This document shows positions 29,249 through 37,911 of a DNA stretch of 64,000 bases, piece after piece. The DNA is taken from contig NZ_JAMXLB010000001.1 of the NCBI RefSeq assembly GCF_024054195.1, positions 445,079-509,078 on the forward strand, given 5' to 3'. Position numbers and translations under genes: made by a program. The notes beneath the pieces were generated by a model that did no database searches, was not told where the DNA came from, and was given only the letters and a program-made list of their open reading frames with translations. The DNA comes from Flavobacterium sp. NRK F7. Its GTDB lineage: Bacteria; Bacteroidota; Bacteroidia; Flavobacteriales; Flavobacteriaceae. Every line of letters starts with the position of its first letter. Within the stretch, counting starts at the first letter, position 1.

Positions 29249-30601
29249 TTACTCTTCTATTTTTTCTTTCATTGTGAAAGTTTCCATAAATTTTGTGGTG
29301 TAATTACCCTCAACATAATCTGGCTCATCCATAAGTTGTCTATGAAACGGAATAGTGGTTTTAATTCCTTCTATAACAAACTCATCTAAAGCCCTTTTCA
29401 TCTTATTGATTGCTTCTTCTCTTGTTTGAGCAGTAGTAATTAATTTAGCAATCATAGAATCATAATTAGGAGGAATAGTATATCCAGCATACACATGCGT
29501 ATCCAAACGCACACCATGCCCTCCAGGAGAGTGTAAAACTGTTATTTTACCTGGAGAAGGTCGAAAATCATTATAGGGATCTTCAGCATTAATACGACAT
29601 TCTATAGAGTGCAATTGAGGAAAATAATTTTTACCAGAAATAGGCACACCTGCTGCGACTAAGATTTGCTCTCTAATCAAGTCATAATCAATTACCTGTT
29701 CCGTAATTGGATGTTCTACCTGAATACGCGTATTCATTTCCATAAAATAGAAATTTCTATGCTTATCTACTAAGAATTCAACAGTTCCAGCTCCTTCATA
29801 TTTAATAAATTCCGCAGCTTTAACCGCTGCATCACCCATTTTATTACGTAGTTCATCGGTCATAAAAGGAGAAGGTGTTTCTTCTGTCAGCTTTTGATGT
29901 CTTCTTTGAACTGAACAATCTCTTTCAGATAAGTGACATGCTTTACCAAAAGAATCCCCAATCACCTGAATTTCAATATGTCTTGGTTCTTCAATTAATT
30001 TTTCCATATACATCCCATCATTACCAAAAGCAGCACCAGCTTCTTGACGAGCGCTTTCCCAAGCTTTTAACAAATCTTCAGGCTTCCAAACTGCTCTCAT
30101 TCCTTTTCCACCACCACCAGCTGTTGCTTTAAGCATCACAGGATAACCCATATCCTTTGCAATTTTTTGAGCTTGTTCAAAAGATTCTAAAATACCATCA
30201 GAACCAGGAACACAAGGCACACCAGCTGCTTTCATTGTAGCTTTAGCAGTAGCTTTATCACCCATTTTATCTATCATTTCAGCAGAAGCTCCAATGAATT
30301 TGATACCATGTTCTTCACATATTTTTGAAAATTTAGCATTCTCAGACAAAAAACCATATCCAGGATGTATTGCATCTGCATTTGTAATTTCTGCAGCAGC
30401 AATAATATTAGACATCTTTAAATAAGAAAGGTTGCTTGGAGGAGGTCCAATACATACTGCTTCATCTGCAAAACGCACATGTAAACTGTCTGCATCAGCT
30501 GTAGAATAAACAGCAACAGTTTTAATTCCCATCTCTTTACAAGTTCTAATTACACGTAAGGCAATTTCCCCTCTATTTGCAATTAATATTTTTTTAAACA
30601 T
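29249..30601 (-). CDS. accC: Acetyl-CoA carboxylase, biotin carboxylase subunit
   Basis: A 450-residue ATP-grasp enzyme that carboxylates biotin on AccB with bicarbonate and ATP. Features: [17 protein letters not shown] start, glycine-rich ATP loop [10 protein letters not shown], and the [14 protein letters not shown] catalytic segment. The frame is open to 30628, but the canonical start is [11 protein letters not shown] at 30599-30601. Last gene of fabH-accB-accC, 82 bp after accB. The genes for the carboxyltransferase subunits (accA, accD) are not in the window. Confidence 0.97.
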   Translation of the reverse strand: MFKKILIANRGEIALRVIRTCKEMGIKTVAVYSTADADSLHVRFADEAVCIGPPPSNLSYLKMSNIIAAAEITNADAIHPGYGFLSENAKFSKICEEHGIKFIGASAEMIDKMGDKATAKATMKAAGVPCVPGSDGILESFEQAQKIAKDMGYPVMLKATAGGGGKGMRAVWKPEDLLKAWESARQEAGAAFGNDGMYMEKLIEEPRHIEIQVIGDSFGKACHLSERDCSVQRRHQKLTEETPSPFMTDELRNKMGDAAVKAAEFIKYEGAGTVEFLVDKHRNFYFMEMNTRIQVEHPITEQVIDYDLIREQILVAAGVPISGKNYFPQLHSIECRINAEDPYNDFRPSPGKITVLHSPGGHGVRLDTHVYAGYTIPPNYDSMIAKLITTAQTREEAINKMKRALDEFVIEGIKTTIPFHRQLMDEPDYVEGNYTTKFMETFTMKEKIEE

Positions 30602-30683
30602 AATATTTTTAATTAGATAATTAGACAATATGTCAATTAGACAAAAAGAAGTAATTACTTCTAAATACTAATTTCTAACTTTA

Positions 30684-31184
30684 TTAAGATGGATCAACTA
30701 AAAATAAAGGTTGGTCAAATTCTACTGGTGAAGAATCGTCAACTAATATTTTAACAATTTTACCAGAAATTTCTGATTCAATTTCGTTAAATAATTTCAT
30801 AGCTTCAATTACACAAACTACATCACCTTTAGAAACAGAGCTACCTACTTCTACAAAAACAGGTTTGTCTGGAGCTGGTTTTCTATAAAAAGTACCAATT
30901 ATTGGCGATTTTATAGTAATATATTTTGAATTGCCATCCGCTTCTTTAGTTGTTTGTGGAGTTACTGGAGCTGTTGGAGCAACAGGTTGATTCGCTGGAG
31001 CTTGTGGTAAAGCATTAGAAACGGGAACTTGTTGTACATAAGTAGTTGTACTTTCTGCACCTTCACTTGTAGTTTTTATGGTGATTTTAAAATCATCCAT
31101 TTCTAACTTTACTTCGGTAGCTCCTGATTTAGCTACAAATTTAATTAGGTTTTGAATTTCTCTAATATCCATACTATTTGACAT
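30684..31184 (-). CDS. accB: Biotin carboxyl carrier protein of acetyl-CoA carboxylase
   Basis: A 166-residue carrier protein. The C-terminal biotinyl domain has VIEAMKLFNEI with biotinylated K130; the N-terminal helix-rich part (DIREIQNLIKFVAKS) is joined by a Pro/Ala/Val-rich linker (about 45-80). It carries CO2 between AccC and the carboxyltransferase. An alternative start four residues in (MDIREI) is possible. It lies 13 bp downstream of fabH. Confidence 0.96.
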   Translation of the reverse strand: MSNSMDIREIQNLIKFVAKSGATEVKLEMDDFKITIKTTSEGAESTTTYVQQVPVSNALPQAPANQPVAPTAPVTPQTTKEADGNSKYITIKSPIIGTFYRKPAPDKPVFVEVGSSVSKGDVVCVIEAMKLFNEIESEISGKIVKILVDDSSPVEFDQPLFLVDPS

Positions 31185-31197
31185 TTGGTTTGGTTTG

Positions 31198-32196
31198 TTA
31201 TTGTTTATTATAAGCCCATTTCAGATAAATCGCTCCCCATGTGAAGCCACCTCCAAAGGCTGCAAAAATAATATTATCTCCCTTTTTTAATTGACTCTCA
31301 AAATCACATAATAGCAACGGTAAAGTTGCAGAGGTAGTGTTGCCATAACGGTGAATGTTTACTAACACCTTAGACTCTTCAACTCCCATTCTATTAGCGG
31401 TAGCATCAATAATTCTCTTATTTGCTTGATGTGCAACCAACCAATTTACATCATCATGTGTAAGTTGGTTTCTTTCCATTATTTTTTCGCTCACATCAGC
31501 CATTCCAGACACTGCATATTTAAAAACAGTCTTCCCATCTTGAAATACATAATGCTGTTTGTTTTTTACAGTTTCTTCAGAAGCTGGTAAAATAGAACCT
31601 CCAGCCTCAATTTTTAGAAACTCTCTACCCACTCCATCACTTCTTAAGATTTCATCTTGCAACCCTAATCCGTCTTCATTAGGTTCAAACAATACAGCTC
31701 CACCTCCATCACCAAAAATGATACAAGTAGCTCTATCTGTGTAATCAATAATAGACGACATTTTGTCTGCACCTATTAATAAGACTTTTTTATATTTTCC
31801 GGATTGTATGTAAGCAGAAGCAGTAGACATTCCATAAAGAAAACTGGAACATGCAGCTTGCAAGTCAAAAGCGAAAGCATTTGTTGCTCCAATTTGGGTA
31901 GCAACATAAACCCCTGTAGAAGCAACTGGCATATCTGGTGTTGCCGTTGCCATAATTACTAAATCAATTTCTTTTGGATCAATGTTAGCTTTATCAATTA
32001 GATTTTGAGCAGCTTTTATTGCCAAAAAGGAAGTTCCTTCACCTTCTTCCTTTAAAATTCTTCTTTCTTTAATTCCCGTTCTAGTGGTAATCCATTCATC
32101 GTTGGTTTCTACCATTTTTTCCAACACTTGATTAGACAACACATAATCAGGAACGTATGAGCCAATAGCTGTTATTGCGGCTGTAATTTTATTCAT
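31198..32196 (-). CDS. fabH: 3-oxoacyl-ACP synthase III
   Basis: A 332-residue condensing enzyme that starts fatty-acid synthesis by joining acetyl- or branched acyl-CoA to malonyl-ACP. Catalytic triad in view: C116 (QAACSSF), histidine in VAHQANKRI and asparagine in RYGNTTSAT. First gene of the fabH-accB-accC operon. A terminator separates it from rpmF upstream, unlike the continuous yceD-rpmF-plsX-fabH arrangement of enterobacteria. Confidence 0.96.
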   Translation of the reverse strand: MNKITAAITAIGSYVPDYVLSNQVLEKMVETNDEWITTRTGIKERRILKEEGEGTSFLAIKAAQNLIDKANIDPKEIDLVIMATATPDMPVASTGVYVATQIGATNAFAFDLQAACSSFLYGMSTASAYIQSGKYKKVLLIGADKMSSIIDYTDRATCIIFGDGGGAVLFEPNEDGLGLQDEILRSDGVGREFLKIEAGGSILPASEETVKNKQHYVFQDGKTVFKYAVSGMADVSEKIMERNQLTHDDVNWLVAHQANKRIIDATANRMGVEESKVLVNIHRYGNTTSATLPLLLCDFESQLKKGDNIIFAAFGGGFTWGAIYLKWAYNKQ

Positions 32197-32309
32197 AAAA
32201 ATAATTTTTCTTTTTTAATAATCGCTTAATAAAAAAGTGTTTGAAATTACAAAAAAAAAATCAAACCTGTGTAAAATAAAGTTATTAATATGACAAAAAG
32301 CATATTAAC

Positions 32310-32338
32310 AAAAAAACTCTCACTGCGTGAGAGTTTTT
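32310..32338 (-). terminator. Terminator downstream of rpmF
   Basis: Stem AAAAACTCTCAC with a TGC loop; on the minus strand it is followed by seven T. It separates the DUF177-rpmF transcript from fabH. Confidence 0.85.
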
Positions 32339-32357
32339 CTCTATTTCATTGAAGCAA

Positions 32358-32552
32358 TTAAGCTACTGCCTCAGCTTTATCAATTACTACTTGACCTCTG
32401 TAGTACATTTTACCTTCATGCCAGTAAGCTCTGTGGTATAAATGTGCTTCACCTGTAACAGGACATGTTGCAATTTGAGGAACAGACGCTTTATAGTGCG
32501 TTCTTCTCTTGTCTCTTCTCGTTTTCGAGGTTTTTCTCTTAGGATGTGCCAT
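32358..32552 (-). CDS. rpmF: 50S ribosomal protein L32
   Basis: A 64-residue ribosomal protein with the conserved basic N-terminus [17 protein letters not shown]. Only one cysteine ([11 protein letters not shown]) remains of the zinc-ribbon pairs found in some L32 forms, so this is probably the zinc-free type. It lies 9 bp after the DUF177 gene, the usual partner. Confidence 0.97.
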   Translation of the reverse strand: MAHPKRKTSKTRRDKRRTHYKASVPQIATCPVTGEAHLYHRAYWHEGKMYYRGQVVIDKAEAVA

Positions 32553-32561
32553 TTTACTATA

Positions 32562-33095
32562 TTATTTATCCGTTAATAGTTTTTTTAAATTCTCCCACCT
32601 TGGGTCTATATTCTCTTCTTCCTTTTTATCTTCTTTTGGAGATAAAGCATCTAATTTATCTAAAACATCCGTTTTTAAAGTTCCGTCTTTTACACCTGGG
32701 TGAATTCTTTTAAAAGGAACAGAAAGAACAACCATTTCATATATATATTGAGACACATCTACCTGAAACTCACCGTGTGGCAAAATGAGCAACTCTTCAT
32801 TTTCATCATTAAATGAATCTCCAAAATTCACAATCAACCTCAATTTACCTTTAACGGGTAAATCGAAAGGCTCATTAGTTAAATCACAAGGAACATTTAC
32901 TATTCCTTTATGCTTGAAGTTCAACTCAAGCATCGTACTTTTCTTCTCTAATATTAAATCTACTTTAATAGCTACACTATTAAATTCTTCAAAATTAAAG
33001 TGTTCAAAGAACGAATTATCTAACTGATATTCAAACTGATGCTTTCCGATTTTTAATCCAGAAAACTGAATTAAATATGCTTTTAAATTTTTCAT
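32562..33095 (-). CDS. DUF177 (YceD) family protein, rRNA/ribosome-associated
   Basis: A protein of 177 residues, beta-rich with an acidic, Lys/Glu-rich C-terminus, matching the DUF177/YceD family encoded next to rpmF in most bacteria. Members are linked to 23S rRNA accumulation. The typical CxR/K cysteine motif is reduced to one cysteine (NVPCDLTNEPF). The frame is open to 33128, but its first codon is inside the -7 box at 33126-33133; the ATG at 33093-33095 (MKNLKAYLIQF) is the real start. Co-transcribed with rpmF. Confidence 0.85.
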   Translation of the reverse strand: MKNLKAYLIQFSGLKIGKHQFEYQLDNSFFEHFNFEEFNSVAIKVDLILEKKSTMLELNFKHKGIVNVPCDLTNEPFDLPVKGKLRLIVNFGDSFNDENEELLILPHGEFQVDVSQYIYEMVVLSVPFKRIHPGVKDGTLKTDVLDKLDALSPKEDKKEEENIDPRWENLKKLLTDK

Positions 33096-33125
33096 AACAA
33101 CAGTCAACCTTTCTTTAAGGGGTTG

Positions 33126-33154
33126 CAAAGATATAAAATTATTATAAATTCAAA
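33126..33154 (-). promoter_or_regulatory. Promoter of DUF177-rpmF
   Basis: In minus-strand sense TTTG (complement of 33151-33154), a 17-bp spacer and consensus TATCTTTG (complement of 33126-33133). It is one of the cleanest matches in the window and decides the start of the DUF177 gene. Confidence 0.8.
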
Positions 33155-33182
33155 CACGTTATAAACATTTTTTTGTTTACAA

Positions 33183-34226
33183 CTAATTTTGTTTTGCTTT
33201 CAAGGGCTTTTTTGTAAGTTCTTGATATTCATTTCGCTTTTTATAAATATCCAAAGCTAAATAAACCGCTTCTTTAAATGAATCGTTTTTCGCAATTCCT
33301 TTACCTGCAATTTCAAAAGCAGTTCCATGATCTGGAGAAGTACGTATTCTATTTAACCCAGCCGTATAATTCACTCCATTACCAAAAGATAAGGTTTTAA
33401 AAGGAATTAACCCTTGATCGTGATACATTGCTAAAATAGCATCATATTTTTCATATTGTAAAGAGCCGAAAAAACTATCGGAAGCATAAGGACCAAAAAC
33501 CAATTGACCTAAATCAAACATTTTTTTTACTGCTGGTTTAATCACTCTTTCTTCTTCATCACCTATAACACCATTGTCACCACTATGAGGGTTTAAACCC
33601 AAAATAGCGACTTTAGGCTTAGAAATACCAAAATCTTGTTGTAAGGTTTTTACAATTGTCCCCACTTTTCTCTCCAACAATTCTTCCGTCAAATAATTTG
33701 AAATTTCATTAACAGGAATATGGTCCGTAAGAAGCCCTACTCTTAATTTATCATGCACCATTAACATTAAAGCACTACCTGACAACTCTTTATCTAAATA
33801 ATCGGTGTGACCTGGAAATTTAAAATCTTCAGATTGAATGTTATACTTATTTATTGGAGCAGTAACCAATACATCTATCTGACTGTCCTTAAGTGCCTTA
33901 GTTGCTGCCATAAAAGATTTTATTGCATATTTACCAACTACCTCATCATTTTTTCCAAACTCTAAATTCACACCTTCCTTCCATACATTCAAAACATTAA
34001 TTTTCCCTAAAACGATCTGTTCCAAAGCATCTATTCCATGCAAACTAGAATCTAAAGCAAGGTTCTTTTTTAAAAAAGACACAATTTTAACATTTGCAAA
34101 AATAACAGGAGTACAAAGCTCAAGCATTCTATTATCTTCAAAGGTTTTCAAGATTACTTCAGGACCAATTCCATTCAAATCTCCTATTGATATTCCTACA
34201 ATTATATTTTCTGCTTTTTTAACCAT
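33183..34226 (-). CDS. pdxA: 4-hydroxythreonine-4-phosphate dehydrogenase
   Basis: A 347-residue dehydrogenase of the DXP-dependent vitamin B6 pathway, which oxidises 4-phosphohydroxy-L-threonine before condensation by PdxJ. Family motifs: GISIGDLNGIGPEVILK at the start, TAPINK, FPGHTDYL with a metal-binding histidine, LGLNPHSGDNG, AMYHDQGLIPFK and RTSPDHGTAFEIAGKG. Divergent from ribE, with 58 bp between the two starts. Confidence 0.96.
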   Translation of the reverse strand: MVKKAENIIVGISIGDLNGIGPEVILKTFEDNRMLELCTPVIFANVKIVSFLKKNLALDSSLHGIDALEQIVLGKINVLNVWKEGVNLEFGKNDEVVGKYAIKSFMAATKALKDSQIDVLVTAPINKYNIQSEDFKFPGHTDYLDKELSGSALMLMVHDKLRVGLLTDHIPVNEISNYLTEELLERKVGTIVKTLQQDFGISKPKVAILGLNPHSGDNGVIGDEEERVIKPAVKKMFDLGQLVFGPYASDSFFGSLQYEKYDAILAMYHDQGLIPFKTLSFGNGVNYTAGLNRIRTSPDHGTAFEIAGKGIAKNDSFKEAVYLALDIYKKRNEYQELTKKPLKAKQN

Positions 34227-34247
34227 AACTAGTTAGTATTTATTGCT

Positions 34248-34255
34248 TACTTTTG
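34248..34255 (+). promoter_or_regulatory. -7 box (TACTTTTG) of ribE
   Basis: A consensus -7 element 29 bp before the ribE ATG; no convincing -33 element. There is no room for and no sign of an FMN riboswitch upstream of ribE. Confidence 0.45.
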
Positions 34256-34284
34256 AGCTACAAATTTAGTAAAATAAATCAGTT

Positions 34285-34875
34285 ATGTTTACAGGTATTA
34301 TCGAAACATTAGGAACCCTACAAGAAATAAGTCAAGAGAAAGAAAACTTACATTTAAAAATCGAATCCAATCTAACCAATGAATTAAAAATTGACCAAAG
34401 CGTGGCTCATAATGGCATTTGTCTAACGGTAGTAGCAATAGAAAATGACACCTATACCGTTACCGCAATTAAAGAAACAATCGACAAAACAACTATTTCA
34501 TCTTGGAAACCAAAAGACAAGATAAACTTAGAAAGAGCCATGAAACTTGGAGATCGCCTTGACGGTCATATAGTTCAAGGACATGTTGACCAAACGGGGA
34601 CTTGTATCAATATCAAAGAAGCAGATGGGAGTTGGTATTTTACTTTTGAGTATGACAAAGCTCAAAGCAATATTACAATTGAAAAAGGCTCAATAACCGT
34701 AAATGGAACAAGTTTGACTGTGGTCGATTCTAAATTAAATCAATTTTCAGTAGCTATTATTCCATATACATACGAAAACACTAACTTTAAAACATTTAAA
34801 GTTGGCACAATAGTCAATCTAGAATTTGATGTTATAGGAAAATATGTAAAAAGAATACAAGATTTAAGACTGTAA
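34285..34875 (+). CDS. ribE: Riboflavin synthase, alpha subunit
   Basis: A 196-residue enzyme made of two similar lumazine-binding domains (MFTGIIETLGTL at 1 and GHIVQGHVDQTG opening the second half near 96). It dismutates two 6,7-dimethyl-8-ribityllumazine molecules into riboflavin and its pyrimidine precursor. Its last 12 bp overlap the convergent small-protein gene at 34864. Confidence 0.95.
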   Translation: MFTGIIETLGTLQEISQEKENLHLKIESNLTNELKIDQSVAHNGICLTVVAIENDTYTVTAIKETIDKTTISSWKPKDKINLERAMKLGDRLDGHIVQGHVDQTGTCINIKEADGSWYFTFEYDKAQSNITIEKGSITVNGTSLTVVDSKLNQFSVAIIPYTYENTNFKTFKVGTIVNLEFDVIGKYVKRIQDLRL

Positions 34876-35076
34876 AAAATTATTTAAATTTTTTTTTAAA
34901 TCCGCTTTCCTTATAATATAATAACCAAAAATTAAGCCTGCAAATATCATAGCTACAACTCCATTGTCTATAGGCAACCCAGGCGGAGGAGTTGGTGGTG
35001 GTGGAGGTGGTGTCGAATCAGAAAAAACATTCTGAAAAGACATCAAAACTAATAAAAGAATAAGTCTTTTGTTCAT
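34864..35076 (-). CDS. Small exported protein with proline run and C-terminal PID motif/membrane helix
   Basis: A 70-residue protein: signal peptide (MNKRLILLLVLMSFQNVFS), a proline run (PPPPPPTPPPG), then LPIDNG, a hydrophobic helix (VVAMIFAGLIFGYYII) and a basic tail. The tripartite Pro-x-PID-Gly, helix, Lys end resembles the short C-terminal sorting-type tails (called PID-CTERM) common in Bacteroidetes small proteins; here the mature protein is little more than that tail. Function is unknown. An upstream ATG at 35088 would add four residues. A TATTTTTG -7 box (complement of 35096-35103) lies 8 bp before that. Confidence 0.65.
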   Translation of the reverse strand: MNKRLILLLVLMSFQNVFSDSTPPPPPPTPPPGLPIDNGVVAMIFAGLIFGYYIIRKADLKKNLNNFLQS

Positions 35077-35256
35077 CATAATTTCCATTAGGTTACAAAA
35101 ATAAAAACTTTTTCCTATTTTAAAAGAAAATTGTTCTTTAATATTTTATGAATAAATTGAGGCCAATCATTTTATTACTTACGAAAATATAAATATTTCT
35201 GTATTAAACAATTTTTTTTTAACAAAAACTTTTAAAAATGTTTTTCTTATTAAAAA

Positions 35257-35287
35257 ACAAAATAGCCTTCAATGAAGGCTATTTTGT
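35257..35287 (-). terminator. Terminator of the tRNA-Ile2 gene
   Basis: Near-perfect palindrome AAAATAGCCTTCA / TGAAGGCTATTTT with an A-rich left flank (T-rich on the minus strand), directly after the 3' end of the tRNA. Confidence 0.8.
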
Positions 35288-35291
35288 TTAG

Positions 35292-35365
35292 TGGTCCCAC
35301 CTGGGCTCGAACCAGGGACCACCTGATTATGAGTCAGGTGCTCTAACCAACTGAGCTATAGGACC
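35292..35365 (-). tRNA. tRNA-Ile2, anticodon CAU (lysidine type)
   Basis: A 74-nt cloverleaf on the minus strand: acceptor GGTCCTA/TGGGACC, D arm GCTC..GAGC, anticodon stem CCTGA/TCAGG with loop CTCATAA, T arm CCTGG-TTCGAGC-CCAGG, discriminator A; CCA is not encoded. The CAU anticodon could mean Met or Ile2. The C4-G69 and C5-G68 pairs are TilS recognition features of E. coli tRNA-Ile2, and there is no initiator hallmark, so Ile2 is preferred. Confidence 0.88.
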
Positions 35366-35470
35366 AGTTGTTTCAACTTTAAAGTTGTTCCAACAAACAA
35401 AGTCCAAGACTTTATTTTGAGGATGCAATATTACTACTATTTTTTTTTCGTTGCAACATTTTTCAGTATT

Positions 35471-35872
35471 TTATTTTATCTCCTGACAAAGCTCTATCAA
35501 AACGCCATTAGTTTCTTTAGGATGTAGAAATGCGACCCACTTATTATCAGCTCCTTTTTTCGGTTTTTCGTTTAACAAAACAAAACCTTCTTGCTGCAAT
35601 CGTTTCATTTCTTCTAAAATATCATCTACTTCAAAAGCAATATGATGAATTCCCTCACCTCTTTTTTCTATAAATTTTGCAATAGGACTAGTTTCATTTG
35701 TAGCCTCCAGCAGCTCTATTTTGTTTGGCCCCACTTGAAAAAAAGAAGTTTTCACTCCTTCCGTTACTACTTCTTCTTCTTTGTAAGAAGCAACCCCTAA
35801 CAATTTTTCATAAATTTTGTTTGAAACCTGTAAATCTTTAACCGCAATTCCTATATGTTCAATTTTTCTCAT
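35471..35872 (-). CDS. mce: Methylmalonyl-CoA epimerase
   Basis: A 133-residue VOC-superfamily enzyme that interconverts (R)- and (S)-methylmalonyl-CoA, feeding propionyl-CoA carbon into succinyl-CoA. Two beta-alpha-beta-beta-beta modules; the metal ligands are seen as H6 (IEHIGIAV), the QVGPNKIELLEA segment, HHIAFEV and LIELCQ near the C-terminus. Length is typical. A consensus -7 box TATCTTTG (complement of 35901-35908) lies 28 bp upstream. The methylmalonyl-CoA mutase genes are not in the window. Confidence 0.93.
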   Translation of the reverse strand: MRKIEHIGIAVKDLQVSNKIYEKLLGVASYKEEEVVTEGVKTSFFQVGPNKIELLEATNETSPIAKFIEKRGEGIHHIAFEVDDILEEMKRLQQEGFVLLNEKPKKGADNKWVAFLHPKETNGVLIELCQEIK

Positions 35873-36018
35873 ACTACCAATATTCCATTTTATATAACAA
35901 CAAAGATATAAGACTTTCTATAAACATTTGGCATTTGTCGTCTAATCATTTATAAAATAAATTTGTAAAAAGATAAGCTTCAAAATAATAAATAAAGTAA
36001 AGTTTCTACTTTATTGTT

Positions 36019-36026
36019 TATTTTTG
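36019..36026 (+). promoter_or_regulatory. -7 box (TATTTTTG) of rbfA; predicts a leaderless mRNA
   Basis: A consensus -7 element ends 4 nt before the ATG at 36031, so the transcript should begin at or within a few bases of the start codon. No clear -33 element. Confidence 0.55.
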
Positions 36027-36030
36027 CAAT

Positions 36031-36423
36031 ATGGAAACGAATCGACAAAAAAAAATAGGCGCATTACTCCAAAATGATTTGGTAGATATATTGCAAGGAG
36101 AAATACGAAAAAATGGAATTACCAATTTAGTTATTTCGGTATCCAAAGTCAATGTTACTTCCGATTTATCTATCGCAAAAGTATTTTTGAGTGTTTTCCC
36201 TACCGATAAAGCAGGTGAAATCTTAAATGCAATCAAAACCAATACACCTTTAATTAAGCATGATTTATCTCAAAGAGTAAAAAATCAATTAAGAAAAGTA
36301 CCTAATCTTATTTTTTATATAGATGATAGTTTAGATTACATTGAAAAAATTGACAATGCTTTGAGCGGAAAAGAGAATCCTGTACTAAATCCAGATCTTT
36401 TAGATAAAAGAAAGAAGTCGTAA
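36031..36423 (+). CDS. rbfA: Ribosome-binding factor A
   Basis: A 130-residue KH-like protein that binds the immature 30S subunit and helps 16S rRNA maturation, especially in the cold. Family features: METNRQKKIGALLQNDL at the start, VTSDLSIAKVFLSVF, and RVKNQLRKVPNLIFYIDDSLDYIEKID. It leads an operon with a LolC/E-like permease that begins 3 nt after its stop. Confidence 0.93.
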   Translation: METNRQKKIGALLQNDLVDILQGEIRKNGITNLVISVSKVNVTSDLSIAKVFLSVFPTDKAGEILNAIKTNTPLIKHDLSQRVKNQLRKVPNLIFYIDDSLDYIEKIDNALSGKENPVLNPDLLDKRKKS

Positions 36424-36425
36424 TC

Positions 36426-37625
36426 TTGAATTTACCGTTTTACATAGCCAAAAGATATGCTGTTAGTTTTAGTAAAAATTCAGCAATAAATACGATAACA
36501 ATAATCTCATCAATAGCTATTGTTGCAAGTGCTATGTCTTTATTTGTCTTCTTATCAATATTTAGTGGACTAAGAGAGTTTACCTTAAGTTACAGCAATT
36601 CTTCAGATCCTGATTTCAAAATTGAACCACGTATTGGAAAATCCTTTATTTTAAGCCAAGAAGAAGAATCGCAACTAAAAAACAATAAATCCATTGCTTT
36701 TTTTAGTAAAATAATAGAAGATCGAGTTCTTTTTCAGTATGATAAAAAAGAGCAAATAGCCACTATTAAAGGTGTTGATAGTATTTTTAGTAAAGTAACC
36801 AAAACTAGTGATTACGTATATATAGGAAACTGGATAAGTCCCAATTCCAATCAAGCAATAATTGGAAGTGAAATTGCCCGAAAACTTTCCTTAGGATTAT
36901 TTGATTATCAAAACACATTGGATGCCTATGCTCCAAAACCTGGCAAAGGACTTATTGAAAAAAGTGAAAACGCATTTAATATTATTGCCTTACAACCTGT
37001 GGGCATGTTCAATATAAACGAAGACATTGATGGAAAATATATTTATTGTGACATTCAATTAGCACGAAAATTATTTGATTTCAAAAGCAATCAAATTAGC
37101 AGTATTGAATTCAAAACACTACCTAATACTTCTGAAGAAACTATTGTTACTGAATTAAAAGAAATTTTCAAAGACAAGGTAACTATTAAAACGAAAGCGC
37201 AATTGAATGACTCTTTATATAAGATGCTAAATTCAGAAAATTTATTTATCTATTTATTTAGCACCTTAATCGTTATTTTAACCCTTTTCTGCTTAGCGGG
37301 TGCTATTGTTATGATAATCATCGACAAAAAAGAAAACATCAATACACTTTATAATATAGGGCTAACTTTTCAAGAGATAAGAAATGTATTTTTTGTACAA
37401 GGCATTATCATTACTTTATTTGGACTTTTATTTGGATTAGTATTAGGAACACTTCTTATTGTAATCCAACAACAGTTTTCGGTATTAATGATTACTTCAA
37501 GTATTGCCTATCCTGTTCAATTTAAATTAGCCAATATCCTATTAGTCATTGGAACTATTATTCCTTTGGGTGTAATTTCATCTTGGATTGCTTCAGGAAG
37601 AGTAAATAAAGAAATTTTAAAATAA
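36426..37625 (+). CDS. FtsX/LolC-E family ABC transporter permease
   Basis: A 399-residue inner-membrane protein with one N-terminal helix (about 20-45), a large periplasmic MacB-like domain (about 50-260) and three C-terminal helices in the FtsX domain. The start YIAKRYAVSFSKNSAINTITIISSIAI is that of LolC/LolE, which hand outer-membrane lipoproteins to LolA, so lipoprotein release is the probable role. No LolD ATPase gene is nearby. It starts with TTG, only 3 nt after rbfA, implying translational coupling. Confidence 0.83.
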   Translation: MNLPFYIAKRYAVSFSKNSAINTITIISSIAIVASAMSLFVFLSIFSGLREFTLSYSNSSDPDFKIEPRIGKSFILSQEEESQLKNNKSIAFFSKIIEDRVLFQYDKKEQIATIKGVDSIFSKVTKTSDYVYIGNWISPNSNQAIIGSEIARKLSLGLFDYQNTLDAYAPKPGKGLIEKSENAFNIIALQPVGMFNINEDIDGKYIYCDIQLARKLFDFKSNQISSIEFKTLPNTSEETIVTELKEIFKDKVTIKTKAQLNDSLYKMLNSENLFIYLFSTLIVILTLFCLAGAIVMIIIDKKENINTLYNIGLTFQEIRNVFFVQGIIITLFGLLFGLVLGTLLIVIQQQFSVLMITSSIAYPVQFKLANILLVIGTIIPLGVISSWIASGRVNKEILK

Positions 37626-37653
37626 AAAAGCTTCAACAAATGTTGAAGCTTTT
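37623..37653. terminator. Bidirectional terminator (permease / tRNA-Leu)
   Basis: Stem AGCTTCAACA / TGTTGAAGCT around AA, with A- and T-tracts on either side, between the plus-strand permease gene and the minus-strand tRNA. Confidence 0.85.
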
Positions 37654-37655
37654 AG

Positions 37656-37735
37656 TACCTTGGGTGGGAATCGAACCCACACTCCGAAGAACACGAGTTT
37701 GAGTCGTGCGCGTCTACCAATTCCGCCACCAAGGC
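37656..37735 (-). tRNA. tRNA-Leu, anticodon CAA
   Basis: An 80-nt class II tRNA on the minus strand: acceptor GCCTTGG/CCAAGGT (G1-U72 wobble), D arm with GGCGGAATTGGTAGACG, anticodon stem CACGA/TCGTG with loop CTCAAAC, a variable arm of TTCTTCGGAG type, T arm GTGGG-TTCGATT-CCCAC and discriminator A. CCA is not encoded. Confidence 0.95.
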
Positions 37736-37852
37736 AGGAAAACAAATCTAAAATTAGATTCATTTTGTTTTCGAGAGTGCAAATGTAATTATTTTTTCAA
37801 AAAACTAAACTAAAATACTTGAAAATTTACTTTCAGAGTCCAAATTTATTTC

Positions 37853-37860
37853 TAAATTTG
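37853..37860 (+). promoter_or_regulatory. -7 box (TAAATTTG) of prs-rplY
   Basis: A consensus -7 element 51 bp before the prs ATG. The -33 region is less clear. Confidence 0.45.
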
Positions 37861-37911
37861 CACCTCGTTAATACAACACAACACTAAACAACTACTAAAC
37901 AACAATTTAAG

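Noticed and set aside
34227..34284. Possible FMN riboswitch upstream of ribE
   Set aside because: The divergent spacer is only 58 bp and has none of the conserved RFN-element sequences.
35292..37735. tRNA genes as integration sites for a mobile element
   Set aside because: No integrase, no direct repeat of either tRNA 3' end and only housekeeping genes between them.
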